A stretch of DNA of 64,000 bases, from NCBI GenBank assembly GCA_038228295.1, contig JBBRPH010000002.1:1-64000 (forward strand), given 5' to 3'. Source of the DNA: JAICKM01 sp038228295. GTDB taxonomy: Bacteria; Chloroflexota; Chloroflexia; QHBQ01; JAICKM01. The notes under the pieces are model-generated. The model was not told the DNA's origin. It saw nothing but the letters and a program-made list of their open reading frames with translations, and did no database searches. The position numbers and the translations under genes were made by a program. This document shows, piece by piece, positions 1 to 8,400 of this stretch (within the stretch, counting starts at the first letter, position 1; each line of letters begins with the position of its first letter).

Positions 1-1
1 G

Positions 2-142
2 GCCGCCAGCATCATGCAGGTGGAAGCGCGCCACACGGCGTTGATCCGCTACCTGCTCGGCATCCCGCCGGTACCCGATGCCTTCACCCCGGCGTTCACC
101 CCGGCGGAAGTGTTGGCCAAGGTTAAGCCGTTCTTCAAATAG
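2..142 (+). CDS. Ferritin-like protein, C-terminal fragment (cut by window edge)
   Basis: Open from the window edge to TAG at 140-142; 46 residues remain. The first part contains VEARHTALIRYLLG, matching the last helix of ferritin-like (Ferritin_2/DUF4439-type) proteins, where an E-x-x-H pair helps hold the di-iron centre. The next gene has the equivalent stretch NVEAQHASVLRAVMG, so the two are probably tandem paralogues. The tail is short and ends KPFFK with no membrane anchor, unlike its neighbour. The gap to the next start is 63 nt and holds a good ribosome binding site, so the pair may be cotranscribed. Function beyond the fold is not shown. Confidence 0.7.
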   Translation, partial: AASIMQVEARHTALIRYLLGIPPVPDAFTPAFTPAEVLAKVKPFFK

Positions 143-205
143 GCCCAATGCCTGCCAGGGTTGTCTGCCGGCGCGGCGGGCGACCCGTTGAGAGGAGCTA
201 TTCTG

Positions 206-1003
206 ATGAGCAATGTAATTCTGCCGCATAATGAAGGCCAGGGCATTTCCCGCCGCCAGTTCCTGATTGGATCGGGCGCGCTGGCAGGTGCGGCTGCCCT
301 CTTTGGGGCCGGTGCCCTTACTCCGGGCCAGTTGGGCGGCATCAAAATCGCCCAGGCGGCCGGCCTGAACAGCGATATGGACATCCTCATGTTTGCGCTG
401 ACGCTGGAGCACGTTGAAGATGCCGCCTACCGTGCGGTCAACGCCAGCGGTTTGTTGAGCGGGCAGGTCGCCGACTACTTCAAGACCTTCGGCGATCACG
501 AACACGCCCATGTTGTGGCCCTAACCGATGTGATCACCAAGCTGGGCGGCACCCCGGTGGCCGAGCAAGCTAGCTACAGCTTTCCCTCCTTCAAAAGCCA
601 GGACGAAGTCGTAAAGTTCTTCGCTCAGGTGGAAGAAGTCGGCGCAGGCGCGTATCTCGGCGCGGCCCCGCTACTGCAAAACAAAGATCTGTTGGGCGCT
701 GCGGCTGCCATTCACAACGTCGAAGCGCAGCACGCCTCCGTCTTGCGCGCCGTGATGGGCGATGCGCAGCCGTCGCCGGCCTTTGGTGCTCCGTTGACCT
801 ACGATCAGGTGATCGCGGCGGTCAGCCCGCTGCTCGCAATGAGCGGCGGCGGCTCGATGCCGGGTATGCCTCGGACGGGTGCCCCCGCTCCTAACATGGG
901 CGGCCCGCTAGTTGTCGCGCTCGGCCTCGGCGCGGCGGCTGTCGGTGCATTGCTGCGTGTTCGCTCTCGCGAAACCGCAACCGAAGACCAGTCGGCCAGC
1001 TAG
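206..1003 (+). CDS. Tat-exported, membrane-anchored ferritin-like protein
   Basis: 265 residues from ATG 206, chosen because AGAGGAGC lies 8 nt upstream; an in-frame earlier start at 161 has no such site. The N-terminus carries a twin-arginine signal (SRRQFLIGSGALAGAAALFGAGA), so export in folded form is likely. The middle is a four-helix ferritin-like domain with metal-ligand-type pairs EHVEDAAYRAV, GDHEHAHVV and NVEAQHASVL. After a Gly/Pro linker (about residues 212-232) comes one hydrophobic segment, GPLVVALGLGAAAVGALL, followed by RVRSRE, which looks like a C-terminal anchor with the domain outside. The family (DUF4439/Ferritin_2) is abundant in Chloroflexota and related to desiccation-associated Pcc13-62; enzymatic activity is unknown. 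A hairpin terminator follows the stop. Confidence 0.82.
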   Translation: MSNVILPHNEGQGISRRQFLIGSGALAGAAALFGAGALTPGQLGGIKIAQAAGLNSDMDILMFALTLEHVEDAAYRAVNASGLLSGQVADYFKTFGDHEHAHVVALTDVITKLGGTPVAEQASYSFPSFKSQDEVVKFFAQVEEVGAGAYLGAAPLLQNKDLLGAAAAIHNVEAQHASVLRAVMGDAQPSPAFGAPLTYDQVIAAVSPLLAMSGGGSMPGMPRTGAPAPNMGGPLVVALGLGAAAVGALLRVRSRETATEDQSAS

Positions 1004-1052
1004 CGATTGCCCGCATCCGCCCGGCCGGTGCTGCACAAGCAATCACGCTGCG

Positions 1053-1093
1053 AAAAGAGGGACTGTCCGCCACCCGGCAGACAGTCCCTTTTC
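1053..1093 (+). terminator. Rho-independent terminator after ferritin-like gene
   Basis: Nine-bp perfect arms GGGACTGTC (1059-1067) and GACAGTCCC (1080-1088) around a 12-nt loop, flanked by AAAA on the left and TTTT on the right. It lies 50 nt after the stop of the ferritin-like gene and just before the next start. Confidence 0.85.
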
Positions 1094-1116
1094 TGCGTGC
1101 CTTGGGGGTAAGAGCA

Positions 1117-2346
1117 ATGCGGTTGCGTATCTATCGTGTTTTCGTTCTGCTGATCGTCGCGCTGGTAGTGCTGCTACACAGCCGCCTCTACTGGCCTGCC
1201 GCCGCTGAGTATGGTCCGGCTCAGCTAGGAGGCGATGTCGTGCCCCAACTGCGCTACTTGCGGGCCGCGCTGGATGGCGGGGCGGGCGCTGAGATGCAGG
1301 CGTTGTTCCCCGAAGGCGATTTCTTTACCCACGCGCTCTATGGGCTGAGTTGGGTGCAGGTGGGTCGGCACCCGACAACTCCTGCGGTATTACAGGCTAC
1401 AGCGCAGGCGGAAGCCCGCTGGGCGGCAACGTATCTGGCGAGTTCCGCAGGGCGCGCGCCGTTCACAGCGGGCCTCGACCCGTCCTATGGTGTGTTCTAT
1501 GCCGGATGGAGCCTGTGGCTGCGCGGCGGTATCCTTCAGCTCACCGCGCCGGCCGCCCGCGATGCAGCGACGGTGACCGCCTATGAAGCCGACTGCGCGG
1601 CCCTAGCCGCTGCTTTCGACCGAAGCCCCACGCCGTTTTTGGCGGCCTACCCCGGTCAAGCATGGCCGGTGGACAGCACGGTGGCGATCGCGGCGCTGCG
1701 GCTGCACGATGCCGTCAGCGCGCCGCGCTACAGCGCCACGGTCGCCCGCTGGCGCGCCGCCGCGCAGGCACACCGCGATCCAGCGACGGGCCTGCTGCCA
1801 CAGCGCGTTGATCCCACAGACGGCCGCCCGCTTGACACCCCGCGCGCCTCCTCCAGCAGCATGATCGTGCGCTTCTTGGACGAGATCGACCCCGCGTGGG
1901 GCGCAGAGTACTACGCCGCGTTCCGCCGCCAGTTCGTCACTACCGTAATCGGGCTGCCGGGGGTGCGCGAATACGCGCCGGGTGATGGGCGCGCCGGCGA
2001 TGTGGACTCCGGCCCCCTGATCGCCGGCGTGAGCCTCTCAGCCGGGGCGGTGACGCTCGGTGCGGCGCTGGCGCACGGCGACAGCGCGCTGGCCGACCCG
2101 CTGTTACATATGGGCGAGTTCGCTGGACTGCCGCTGGCCTGGGGCGGCACGAAGCGCTATGCCTTTGGCTTGCTGCCAGTGGGCGATGCTTTCCTGGTCT
2201 GGAGCAAAACAGCCCGTCCCTGGATCGCGCCGTTGCCCCCAGCGACCTATCCCGCAGTTGTTGCCGATTGGTGGCGCTGGCCGTTACACCTCTCGGCGCT
2301 GGCCCTGACGGGGCTGCTCTGGCTACCTCTGCGCCGCCGGCGGTGA
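1117..2346 (+). CDS. Membrane-anchored protein of unknown function, helical-toroid-like
   Basis: 409 residues. ATG 1117 is preferred over TTG 1102 because GGGGG sits 8 nt before it. One N-terminal hydrophobic segment (about residues 5-22) and one near the C-terminus (LHLSALALTGLLWLPL) followed by RRRR suggest a large domain outside the membrane held at both ends. The domain is rich in Trp, Tyr and small residues (FFTHALYGLSWVQVG, DPSYGVFYAGWSLWLRGG, GQAWPVDSTVAIAAL, GDVDSGPLIAGVSLSAGAVTLGAAL); the pattern resembles alpha/alpha-toroid proteins such as linalool dehydratase/isomerase-like or glycoside-hydrolase-like folds. I do not recognise the family with certainty and assign no reaction. Confidence 0.75.
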   Translation: MRLRIYRVFVLLIVALVVLLHSRLYWPAAAEYGPAQLGGDVVPQLRYLRAALDGGAGAEMQALFPEGDFFTHALYGLSWVQVGRHPTTPAVLQATAQAEARWAATYLASSAGRAPFTAGLDPSYGVFYAGWSLWLRGGILQLTAPAARDAATVTAYEADCAALAAAFDRSPTPFLAAYPGQAWPVDSTVAIAALRLHDAVSAPRYSATVARWRAAAQAHRDPATGLLPQRVDPTDGRPLDTPRASSSSMIVRFLDEIDPAWGAEYYAAFRRQFVTTVIGLPGVREYAPGDGRAGDVDSGPLIAGVSLSAGAVTLGAALAHGDSALADPLLHMGEFAGLPLAWGGTKRYAFGLLPVGDAFLVWSKTARPWIAPLPPATYPAVVADWWRWPLHLSALALTGLLWLPLRRRR

Positions 2347-2350
2347 CTAC

Positions 2351-2374
2351 GCGTTGCGTGCTGCGTGCTGCGTG
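2351..2374. repeat. 7-bp micro-tandem GCGTGCT
   Basis: About three copies of a 7-bp word (GCGTTGCGTGCTGCGTGCTG) directly after the preceding stop. A second short-word stretch of the GACGACTAGCAACCGACG type follows at 2448-2475. Both belong to the mosaic of short repeats seen in many gaps of the window. Confidence 0.6.
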
Positions 2375-2491
2375 TTCGGTTAGGTGATTATCGGCAGCGG
2401 CGATGAAATACTGTCGCGGGGTACCATCCGCTCCTACAAGGTGTGGCGCTGACGACTAGCAACCGACGACCGATGACTGCGGCGGGGGACA

Positions 2492-3023
2492 ATGGACGAG
2501 GCGCGCATGAACCGCAGCAGCAAATATCTGAGCAAGCACCTGCGCCATGCGCCGGCGGCACTGGGACTCACGTTGGGGCCGAGGGCTGGGTGGTGGTGAC
2601 GACTGGCTGCGGGCGGTCGCGCAGCACGGCTCTTGCTTCAGCCGGGAAGACTTGGCCGCAGTGGTAGCCGAAAACCGCAAACAGCGCTTTGCTTTCGATG
2701 CGCTGGGCACACGCATTCGCTCCAACCACGTATATAGCGTCGCAGTGGACCTAGAATTGGAGCCGCACGTGCCGCCGGCGGTTCTGTACCACCACACCGG
2801 GGCGGCCATCAGCCCCGCAGGGCTGATCAAACTGCGCCGCCATACCGTCCATCTCGCCGCCGACCGCGCGACGGCGGAGCAGGTCGGCACGCGGCATGGC
2901 CGGCCCGTCGTGTTCGCGCTAGATGCCGTCGCCATGCACGCCGCCGGCCGACTGTTTTACTGCGCGACCGGCGGCATATGGCTCACCGAGACGGTGCCGC
3001 CGGCGTATCTGCGCGAAGTCTAG
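2492..3023 (+). pseudogene. kptA: RNA 2'-phosphotransferase (KptA/Tpt1), two apparent 1-base deletions
   Basis: KptA removes a 2'-phosphate from RNA using NAD+, releasing ADP-ribose 1'',2''-cyclic phosphate. The protein is recognisable only across three frames: MNRSSKYLSKHLRHAPAALG from ATG 2507 or 2492, then GAEGWVVV one frame over (about 2575-2595), then DDWLRAVAQHGSC onward to TAG 3021. Adding one G to the G-tract at 2575-2578 and one G near 2591-2599 restores a continuous 177-residue protein, the normal KptA size. Family landmarks follow: KQRFAFDALGTRIRSNHVYSV, PAVLYHHTG, KLRRHTVHLAAD, RHGRPVVFALDA and GIWLTETVPPAYL. The rest is well preserved, so sequencing error in G-tracts is as likely as real decay. 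Confidence 0.85.
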
Positions 3024-3496
3024 CGGCGCGCGACCCGCGCCTGACGCACAATCTCGCGGATCTGCTCCACATGAGATTGGGCGTGGCTGAGACCGGTGAC
3101 AAAGCGCTCATAGGCATTATACGGCTTGCCGTCCTCGCGGTAACGGTGTACGGTATCCAGATGCGGCTGGTCCGGCCATACATCAAGCGTCGCCACTCGC
3201 ATCCGCCGGCTTTCATCCAGGCGCGTCCGGCACTGGGCGATGGTCGTCACTGTCTCCCACGGCACTTCGTAGCGCGTGCGACCGGGGCGTTCGATGCCGC
3301 GTGCCAGTTCGGCAGCGGAGAAGGCGGCTTCTTCAGCGGACGCGGTGGCATGGACGATCACATGGCCCAGTGTCCAGGGCAGATTGACTACGCCGGCATC
3401 GGCGGCGAAGGTATCATTTGCCACCGCATCTTCCGGCACAAAAATCACATCTCCATCGGTGCAGTCGGCAATAATGCTGCGGACAGTTTGAATCAT
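3020..3496 (-). CDS. DinB-fold (DinB/YfiT) protein
   Basis: 158 residues from ATG 3496. The DinB fold is a four-helix bundle holding a metal by three histidines; here they are probably in LPWTLGHVIVHATASAEE and LSHAQSHVEQI. Members include bacillithiol- and mycothiol-dependent transferases, but the substrate is unknown. Coding-like sequence continues upstream in the same frame to about 3573 (NALPIELSPAGEAWTRDDLIRLTDA) and would complete helix 1, yet it has no standard start. An ATG at 3573-3575 is in another frame, so the true start may be masked by a small frameshift. The gene is convergent with kptA and shares 4 bp with it. Confidence 0.75.
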   Translation of the reverse strand: MIQTVRSIIADCTDGDVIFVPEDAVANDTFAADAGVVNLPWTLGHVIVHATASAEEAAFSAAELARGIERPGRTRYEVPWETVTTIAQCRTRLDESRRMRVATLDVWPDQPHLDTVHRYREDGKPYNAYERFVTGLSHAQSHVEQIREIVRQARVARR

Positions 3497-3603
3497 TGCG
3501 TCGGTTAGGCGGATCAGGTCGTCGCGGGTCCAGGCCTCACCCGCAGGGCTTAGTTCAATCGGCAGCGCATTCCATCCTTTACTTATAGGGCTACGTGGTA
3601 ACG

Positions 3604-3620
3604 TGCGCTATGGTAGCGCA
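3604..3620. repeat. Small perfect palindrome
   Basis: TGCGCTA/TAGCGCA, 7-bp arms with a 3-nt centre, in the 300-bp gap between the divergent DinB and flavoprotein genes. It could be an operator or chance; nothing else in the gap looks coding. Confidence 0.4.
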
Positions 3621-3759
3621 TAGGGTTCTGCTCCTATTAACGCGACCCTTGCTCGTAGTCGGTTCTGTTTTCTGCCTTCCAGGACTGATCAGGCGGCCAA
3701 ATGTGATCTAGGCTACAGCTTAAGTGCCTTCCTAAACCAGCACAATTTAGAGTCGTTAC

Positions 3760-3798
3760 TTGACGAACGACCTGGGTACGCGTGCTATAATGGTCGCA
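3760..3798 (+). promoter_or_regulatory. Promoter placing the transcript start on the ATG (leaderless)
   Basis: Extended -10 TGCTATAAT (3783-3791, with TATAAT at 3786-3791) ends 6 nt before ATG 3798. A TTGACG hexamer at 3760-3765 lies 20 bp upstream, longer than ideal, so the extended -10 probably carries the activity. Initiation 6-7 nt after the -10 falls on the start codon, and there is no room for a ribosome binding site. Confidence 0.7.
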
Positions 3799-5339
3799 TG
3801 ACTGATACTCCCCCCGTGATCGTTGGTGCCGGTATCGCCGGCATTGTTGCTGCGCTGCATCTAGCCGAGCGTGGTTTGCGCCCGCTGCTGCTGGAAGCCA
3901 ATTCGCAGCAGGCGGGTGGGCGGTTGGTCGGCGGCAAGGATGTGGTCTTGGAGGTGGCGGGGCAGCCCTATCATTTCCCTGGTGAGCACGGAATCCATGC
4001 CGTTTGGGGGCAGTACCGCAATCTCCAAAGGTTGCTGGCGCAATATGGTTTGCTCGCCGGCTTGGTCCCCTGCCAGGGACAGGAGTGGCTCTACGGCGAG
4101 GCCGGGCGGGTGCAGCGCGCCGAACTCGGCTCGGCGGTGATCCGCAGCCGTATCCCCGCACCGTTTCACTCGCTGTCGCTGTTCTTGCGTCCGCGTTTTC
4201 TGGCGATGCTGCGTCCCAGTGACCTTTTATTTCTGCCGGTGGTGGCGGCGACAGTGCTGTTCGCCGTGGGCATGGACCCGATCCGCGAAGAGTTGCCCCT
4301 GCGCGGCAAAACAATGGCCGACCTGACCGGCGATTGGCCGCCCCGTTTGCAGGCGTTCATCGCCGCGTTGGGGCGTAGCGGCCTAACGGATGATCCAGCC
4401 GGTGTGCCGCTGTCGGGCTTCCTGATCTTTTTGCGCTTCTATACGTTGCTGCGGCGAGATAGCCAGGCATTCGCCTTCTTCCCAACCGATCCCTACAGCT
4501 ATATGTTGACCCCCTGGCTGGATCGTATTCGGGCGCTTGGCGGCACGGTGCAACTCGGCGCGACGGTGCGCGAACTCACGCCGACCGGCGGCGGCTGGGC
4601 GGTGCGCTGGGAGCCGACCGCCGGTGGGGAGCCGGGCGGTTGCCACACTGCGTCGGCGGTCGTATTAGCGACGGATGCCCCGGCGACTCTGCGCCTGTTA
4701 GCGGCCTGCTCGGAGCTAGGCGACACGAGCTATCTACGCCTGCCCGCCGGGCTACCGACCGGCACGATCCGGCTCTGGTGGAGTCGCGAGCCGCGTCCGG
4801 GGGCGGAGGCGGGATTGGTGAGCGGCGAGTTTGTGATTGACAACTTTTTTTGGCTGGACCGCTTTCAGCCGGTCTTTCACGCTTGGGCGACCGCGACCGG
4901 CGGTAGTGCCTGCGAAGTGCAAATCTACGGCCCGCCGGGAGTGCTGGACCTGCCCGAAGCTGTACTGCTGGCGCGTGTGATCAGCGATGTGGAGCGTGCC
5001 TACCCGGAGTTGCGCGGTAGCTTGGTCCACGGCGTAGCCTGGCGCAACCCGCCGGTGCATACGCTGTTTCAGATGGGTAATGCTGCCGAACACCTGGGTA
5101 CGGTCACGCCGTGGCCGGGCCTTTACGCCTGCGGCGATTGGGTGCGCCACCCCTCACCGGCGCTATATCTCGAACGGGCGACCGTCACCGGCTTGGCCGC
5201 CGCTAATGCACTACTTGCCGACTGCGGCCTCGATCCGTTTCCCATTCTATCGCCCGATGCGCCGGAGCCGGCGGCGCGCTTGGCGGGCTGGGGCATCGGG
5301 CAGCTGCGACGGGGATTGCGGGCAGTGCGCGGCGCGTAG
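3798..5339 (+). CDS. FAD-dependent oxidoreductase, carotenoid desaturase/CrtU-like
   Basis: 513 residues. The N-terminus is a dinucleotide-binding fold (VIVGAGIAGIVAALHLAERGLRPLLLEA, with GxGxxG and the terminal Glu for the FAD ribose) followed by GGRL. The segment GEHGIHAVWGQYRNL resembles the HGFFxxYYNL block of zeta-carotene desaturase and of CrtU, the beta-carotene desaturase/methylase. The C-terminus PGLYACGDWVRHPSPALYLERATVTG is the second FAD-contact motif of the amine-oxidase/phytoene-desaturase superfamily. Hydrophobic stretches near residues 125-160 suggest membrane association, as in carotenoid enzymes. No other carotenoid genes are nearby, so the substrate is open. Transcribed from a leaderless promoter. 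Confidence 0.8.
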   Translation: MTDTPPVIVGAGIAGIVAALHLAERGLRPLLLEANSQQAGGRLVGGKDVVLEVAGQPYHFPGEHGIHAVWGQYRNLQRLLAQYGLLAGLVPCQGQEWLYGEAGRVQRAELGSAVIRSRIPAPFHSLSLFLRPRFLAMLRPSDLLFLPVVAATVLFAVGMDPIREELPLRGKTMADLTGDWPPRLQAFIAALGRSGLTDDPAGVPLSGFLIFLRFYTLLRRDSQAFAFFPTDPYSYMLTPWLDRIRALGGTVQLGATVRELTPTGGGWAVRWEPTAGGEPGGCHTASAVVLATDAPATLRLLAACSELGDTSYLRLPAGLPTGTIRLWWSREPRPGAEAGLVSGEFVIDNFFWLDRFQPVFHAWATATGGSACEVQIYGPPGVLDLPEAVLLARVISDVERAYPELRGSLVHGVAWRNPPVHTLFQMGNAAEHLGTVTPWPGLYACGDWVRHPSPALYLERATVTGLAAANALLADCGLDPFPILSPDAPEPAARLAGWGIGQLRRGLRAVRGA

Positions 5340-5364
5340 CCGGCTCAGCTTGCGGTCCTATTTG

Positions 5365-5373
5365 TGCTATAAT
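5365..5373 (+). promoter_or_regulatory. Extended -10 promoter of the GGDEF/EAL gene
   Basis: TGCTATAAT at 5365-5373 with no good -35. Initiation near 5380 would leave a 5' leader of roughly 109 nt. I see no known riboswitch consensus in this leader. Confidence 0.6.
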
Positions 5374-5488
5374 ACTCTTGTTGGCTCGATAGCGTAGCTT
5401 TCATGTGTAGTAAAGGTAGTGCCTAGCGTTCTAGTCGAGTAAACACAGCAGCGAACTACAAGCTTCCCCGTCGCAGGGTAGGATCGTT

Positions 5489-8400
5489 ATGCTTCATGGC
5501 ATCAAAACGCACCAGGCGCCTGTAGCTCTTATGGATGAAGCCTTTCTGCGTCTACTGGTCACGCAGACCCCCGCGCTGCTGTGGGCAGTGGACCTCGACC
5601 TACGGCTTACCATGAGCAGTGGGGCCGCCCTAGAGACCCTGCGTTTGCTCCCCGACTCCACGGTGGGGATAACCGTGGCCGAGTTTTTCGGCACCCATGA
5701 TGCCGAGCCCTCCCCCTTAGCCGCCCACCAGCGGGCGCTGACCGGCGAAACCGTCAACTACGAATTCACCCGCCAAGATCGCATTTTCCACAGTCAAATC
5801 GCGCCCCTTCGCACGCCTGATGGGAGGATCATCGGTGTGACGGGTGTGGCACTGGATCTGACGGAGCAACGGCGTGCGGAATTTGTGCTGGAAGGCCAGA
5901 AGCAGGTCTTGGAACTGCTGGCCGAGGGTGCGCCGCTGCCGGTCGTGCTGACGGCGCTGGTTTTGTTCATGGAAGTTCAGGCCGGCGATGCCCTGTGCGC
6001 TATTTACCTACGTGATGCGGATACTCCGACACTACGCCTGATCGCGGCCCCCAGCCTGCCTAGTGCCTATCAGACCGCTCTGGCACAGATCCCAATTGGG
6101 TCGCTGGGTGGCGCGTGTGGGCTGGCGGTCGAGCGGGGCGAGGTGGTGATTGTGCCCGATATGGCCGTTGATCCACTATATGTCCCGTGGCTCGATGTGG
6201 CTACAGCCTGTGGCCTACGCGCCTGCTGGTCTAGCCCCATCCGCGCAACCGACGACGAAGTATTGGGCACCTTCGCCATGTATTACCGGCAACCGCAGCG
6301 GCCGGGCGAGTTTGACCTGCAATTGGCGGCGGTGGCAACCCACCTAGCGCGCATCGCCATTACCCGTACCCGCGCCGAAGCAGTGTTGCACACCAATGAG
6401 CGGCAGTATCGCACGCTGCTCGCGGCAGCGCAACGCCAGGCGCAAGAACTGGCTCTGCTTGATCAGGTTCGCACCGTCGTGACCGAGGAGCTCGATCTGG
6501 TGGTGGTATTTCGCACGGTAGTGCAGGCGATTGCCTACACCTTTGGTTATACACAGGTTAGTCTCTATCTCTGTGAGGGTGATGTGCTGGCGCTGCAACA
6601 CCAAGTCGGCTATGATCGGGTGTTCGACCGCATCCCTATACAAGGCGGCATCATGGGTCGTGTCATTCGCACCGGCCGGCCGGTGCTGTTGACCGATGTG
6701 GGCAGCGACCCCGATTTCATAGCCGCGATTGACGGGATCGTCTCGGAAGTCTGCGTACCGTTGCTTGATCAAGGAAGCGTAGTCGGTGTGCTGAATCTAG
6801 AAAGCACCGCTGGGGTGGTGCTTACCGCCGCCGACCTCGATCTGATGCGGACCCTCGGCGCGCACATCGGCAACACGATTGGCCGCTCTCGCCTCTACAC
6901 CGAGATCAGTGTAAGCGAACAACGCTACCGTCTGGTGGTTAATACGGTGCAGGAGGTGATTTTTCAGGTCGCCCCCAGCGGCGTGTGGACCTTTCTCAAC
7001 CCGGCTTGGACAACGCTGACCGGCTTCAGTCTGGCCGAGAGCCTGGGCACGCCGATGCTAGACTATATGCATCCCGACGACCGATCCTTGAAGTATGCCG
7101 TGTTTCAGCGGTTGATCAACGGGGTGGAGCCTAGTTGCCGGCTCCAAGTACGTTACGGCACCAAAACCGGCGCGTATTGCTGGATGGATCTCCATGCCCA
7201 GGCCACTCACGCGCCCGACGGCAGCTTGATCGGCGTGTCGGGTACGTTGATGGATATCACCAGCCGCGTGCAGGCCGAAGAGAATTTGCGCCGCCAGAAC
7301 GAGGAGCTATCCGCGCTACATGATACCGCGCTCGGTTTGATTAACCAACTCGATCACCATAGCTTGTTGGAAGCCGTCGTGACGCGCGCCACTGCGCTGC
7401 TGGATACACCCCATGTCTACCTCTATGTCGTTGATGTGGAGACCAATACGATTGTCCTGCGGAGCGGCACGGGCGTCTTTGCTAGGCAGGTGGGTTATCG
7501 CCTAAAGCGTGGGTCCGGGCTGGCGGGGCGCGTGTGGGAGAGCGGCCGGCCGTTGGTCGTGGACGACTACCTGAGTTGGAACGGTCGGCAAGTGGACTTA
7601 GACTCCCTTGGCTTGCGGGCAGTGGTCGGTATACCGCTCCAGGCCGGGGCTGAGGTTGCCGGTGTGATCGGCTTGGCCTATCTGGAAGAGGGCCGCCGCC
7701 TGACGCCCGATATACTGCCACTGCTTACCCGCTTCGGCCAACTGGCTTCCCTGGCCCTAGAAAACGCGCGACTCTATGCGGCGGCGCAGCAGGAAGTCGA
7801 AGAACGCACCCGCGCCGAGGCGACTCTAGCCCACTTGGCTTTGCACGACTCACTCACCGGCTTGCCGAATCGCAGCCTGCTACATGATCGGCTGAACAAG
7901 GCACTGCAACCACACAGCCCCCCGCTGGCCTTGCTGGTCATGGACTTGGATCGTTTTAAAGAGGTCAACGACACGCTCGGTCACCACTTTGGCGATCTGC
8001 TGTTGCGCGAAATTGGGGCACGGTTGGCCGCGTTGGTACGGCCTAATGATACCGTGGCTCGCTTAGGCGGTGATGAGTTTGCCGTGTTACTGCCCAATAC
8101 AGACGGCCGAGCTGCTCAGCGGGTGGTGCGCCGCATCTTGAAGCTGCTGGAGCAGTCGTTTGAACTTGAGGGTCGGCTTTTGGATGTGCGCGCCAGCATC
8201 GGCATCGCGCTCAGCCCGGCGCACGGTCGGGATGCCGTGACCTTGCTGCGGCGTGGCGACGTCGCGATGTACCACGCCAAGCGTACCGGCAGCGGCTACA
8301 CTGTTTACAACTTGGACCACGATCCTTATAGCGCCGGTCGTCTGACCCTGATTACCGAACTGCGCCGGGCCATCGGGCAAGATGAACTGGTGCTGTATTA

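Noticed and set aside
4166..4360. Minus-strand frame within the flavoprotein gene
   Set aside because: Short, no motif and antisense to the strong dinucleotide-binding gene; likewise the 225-residue frame at 3637-4314.
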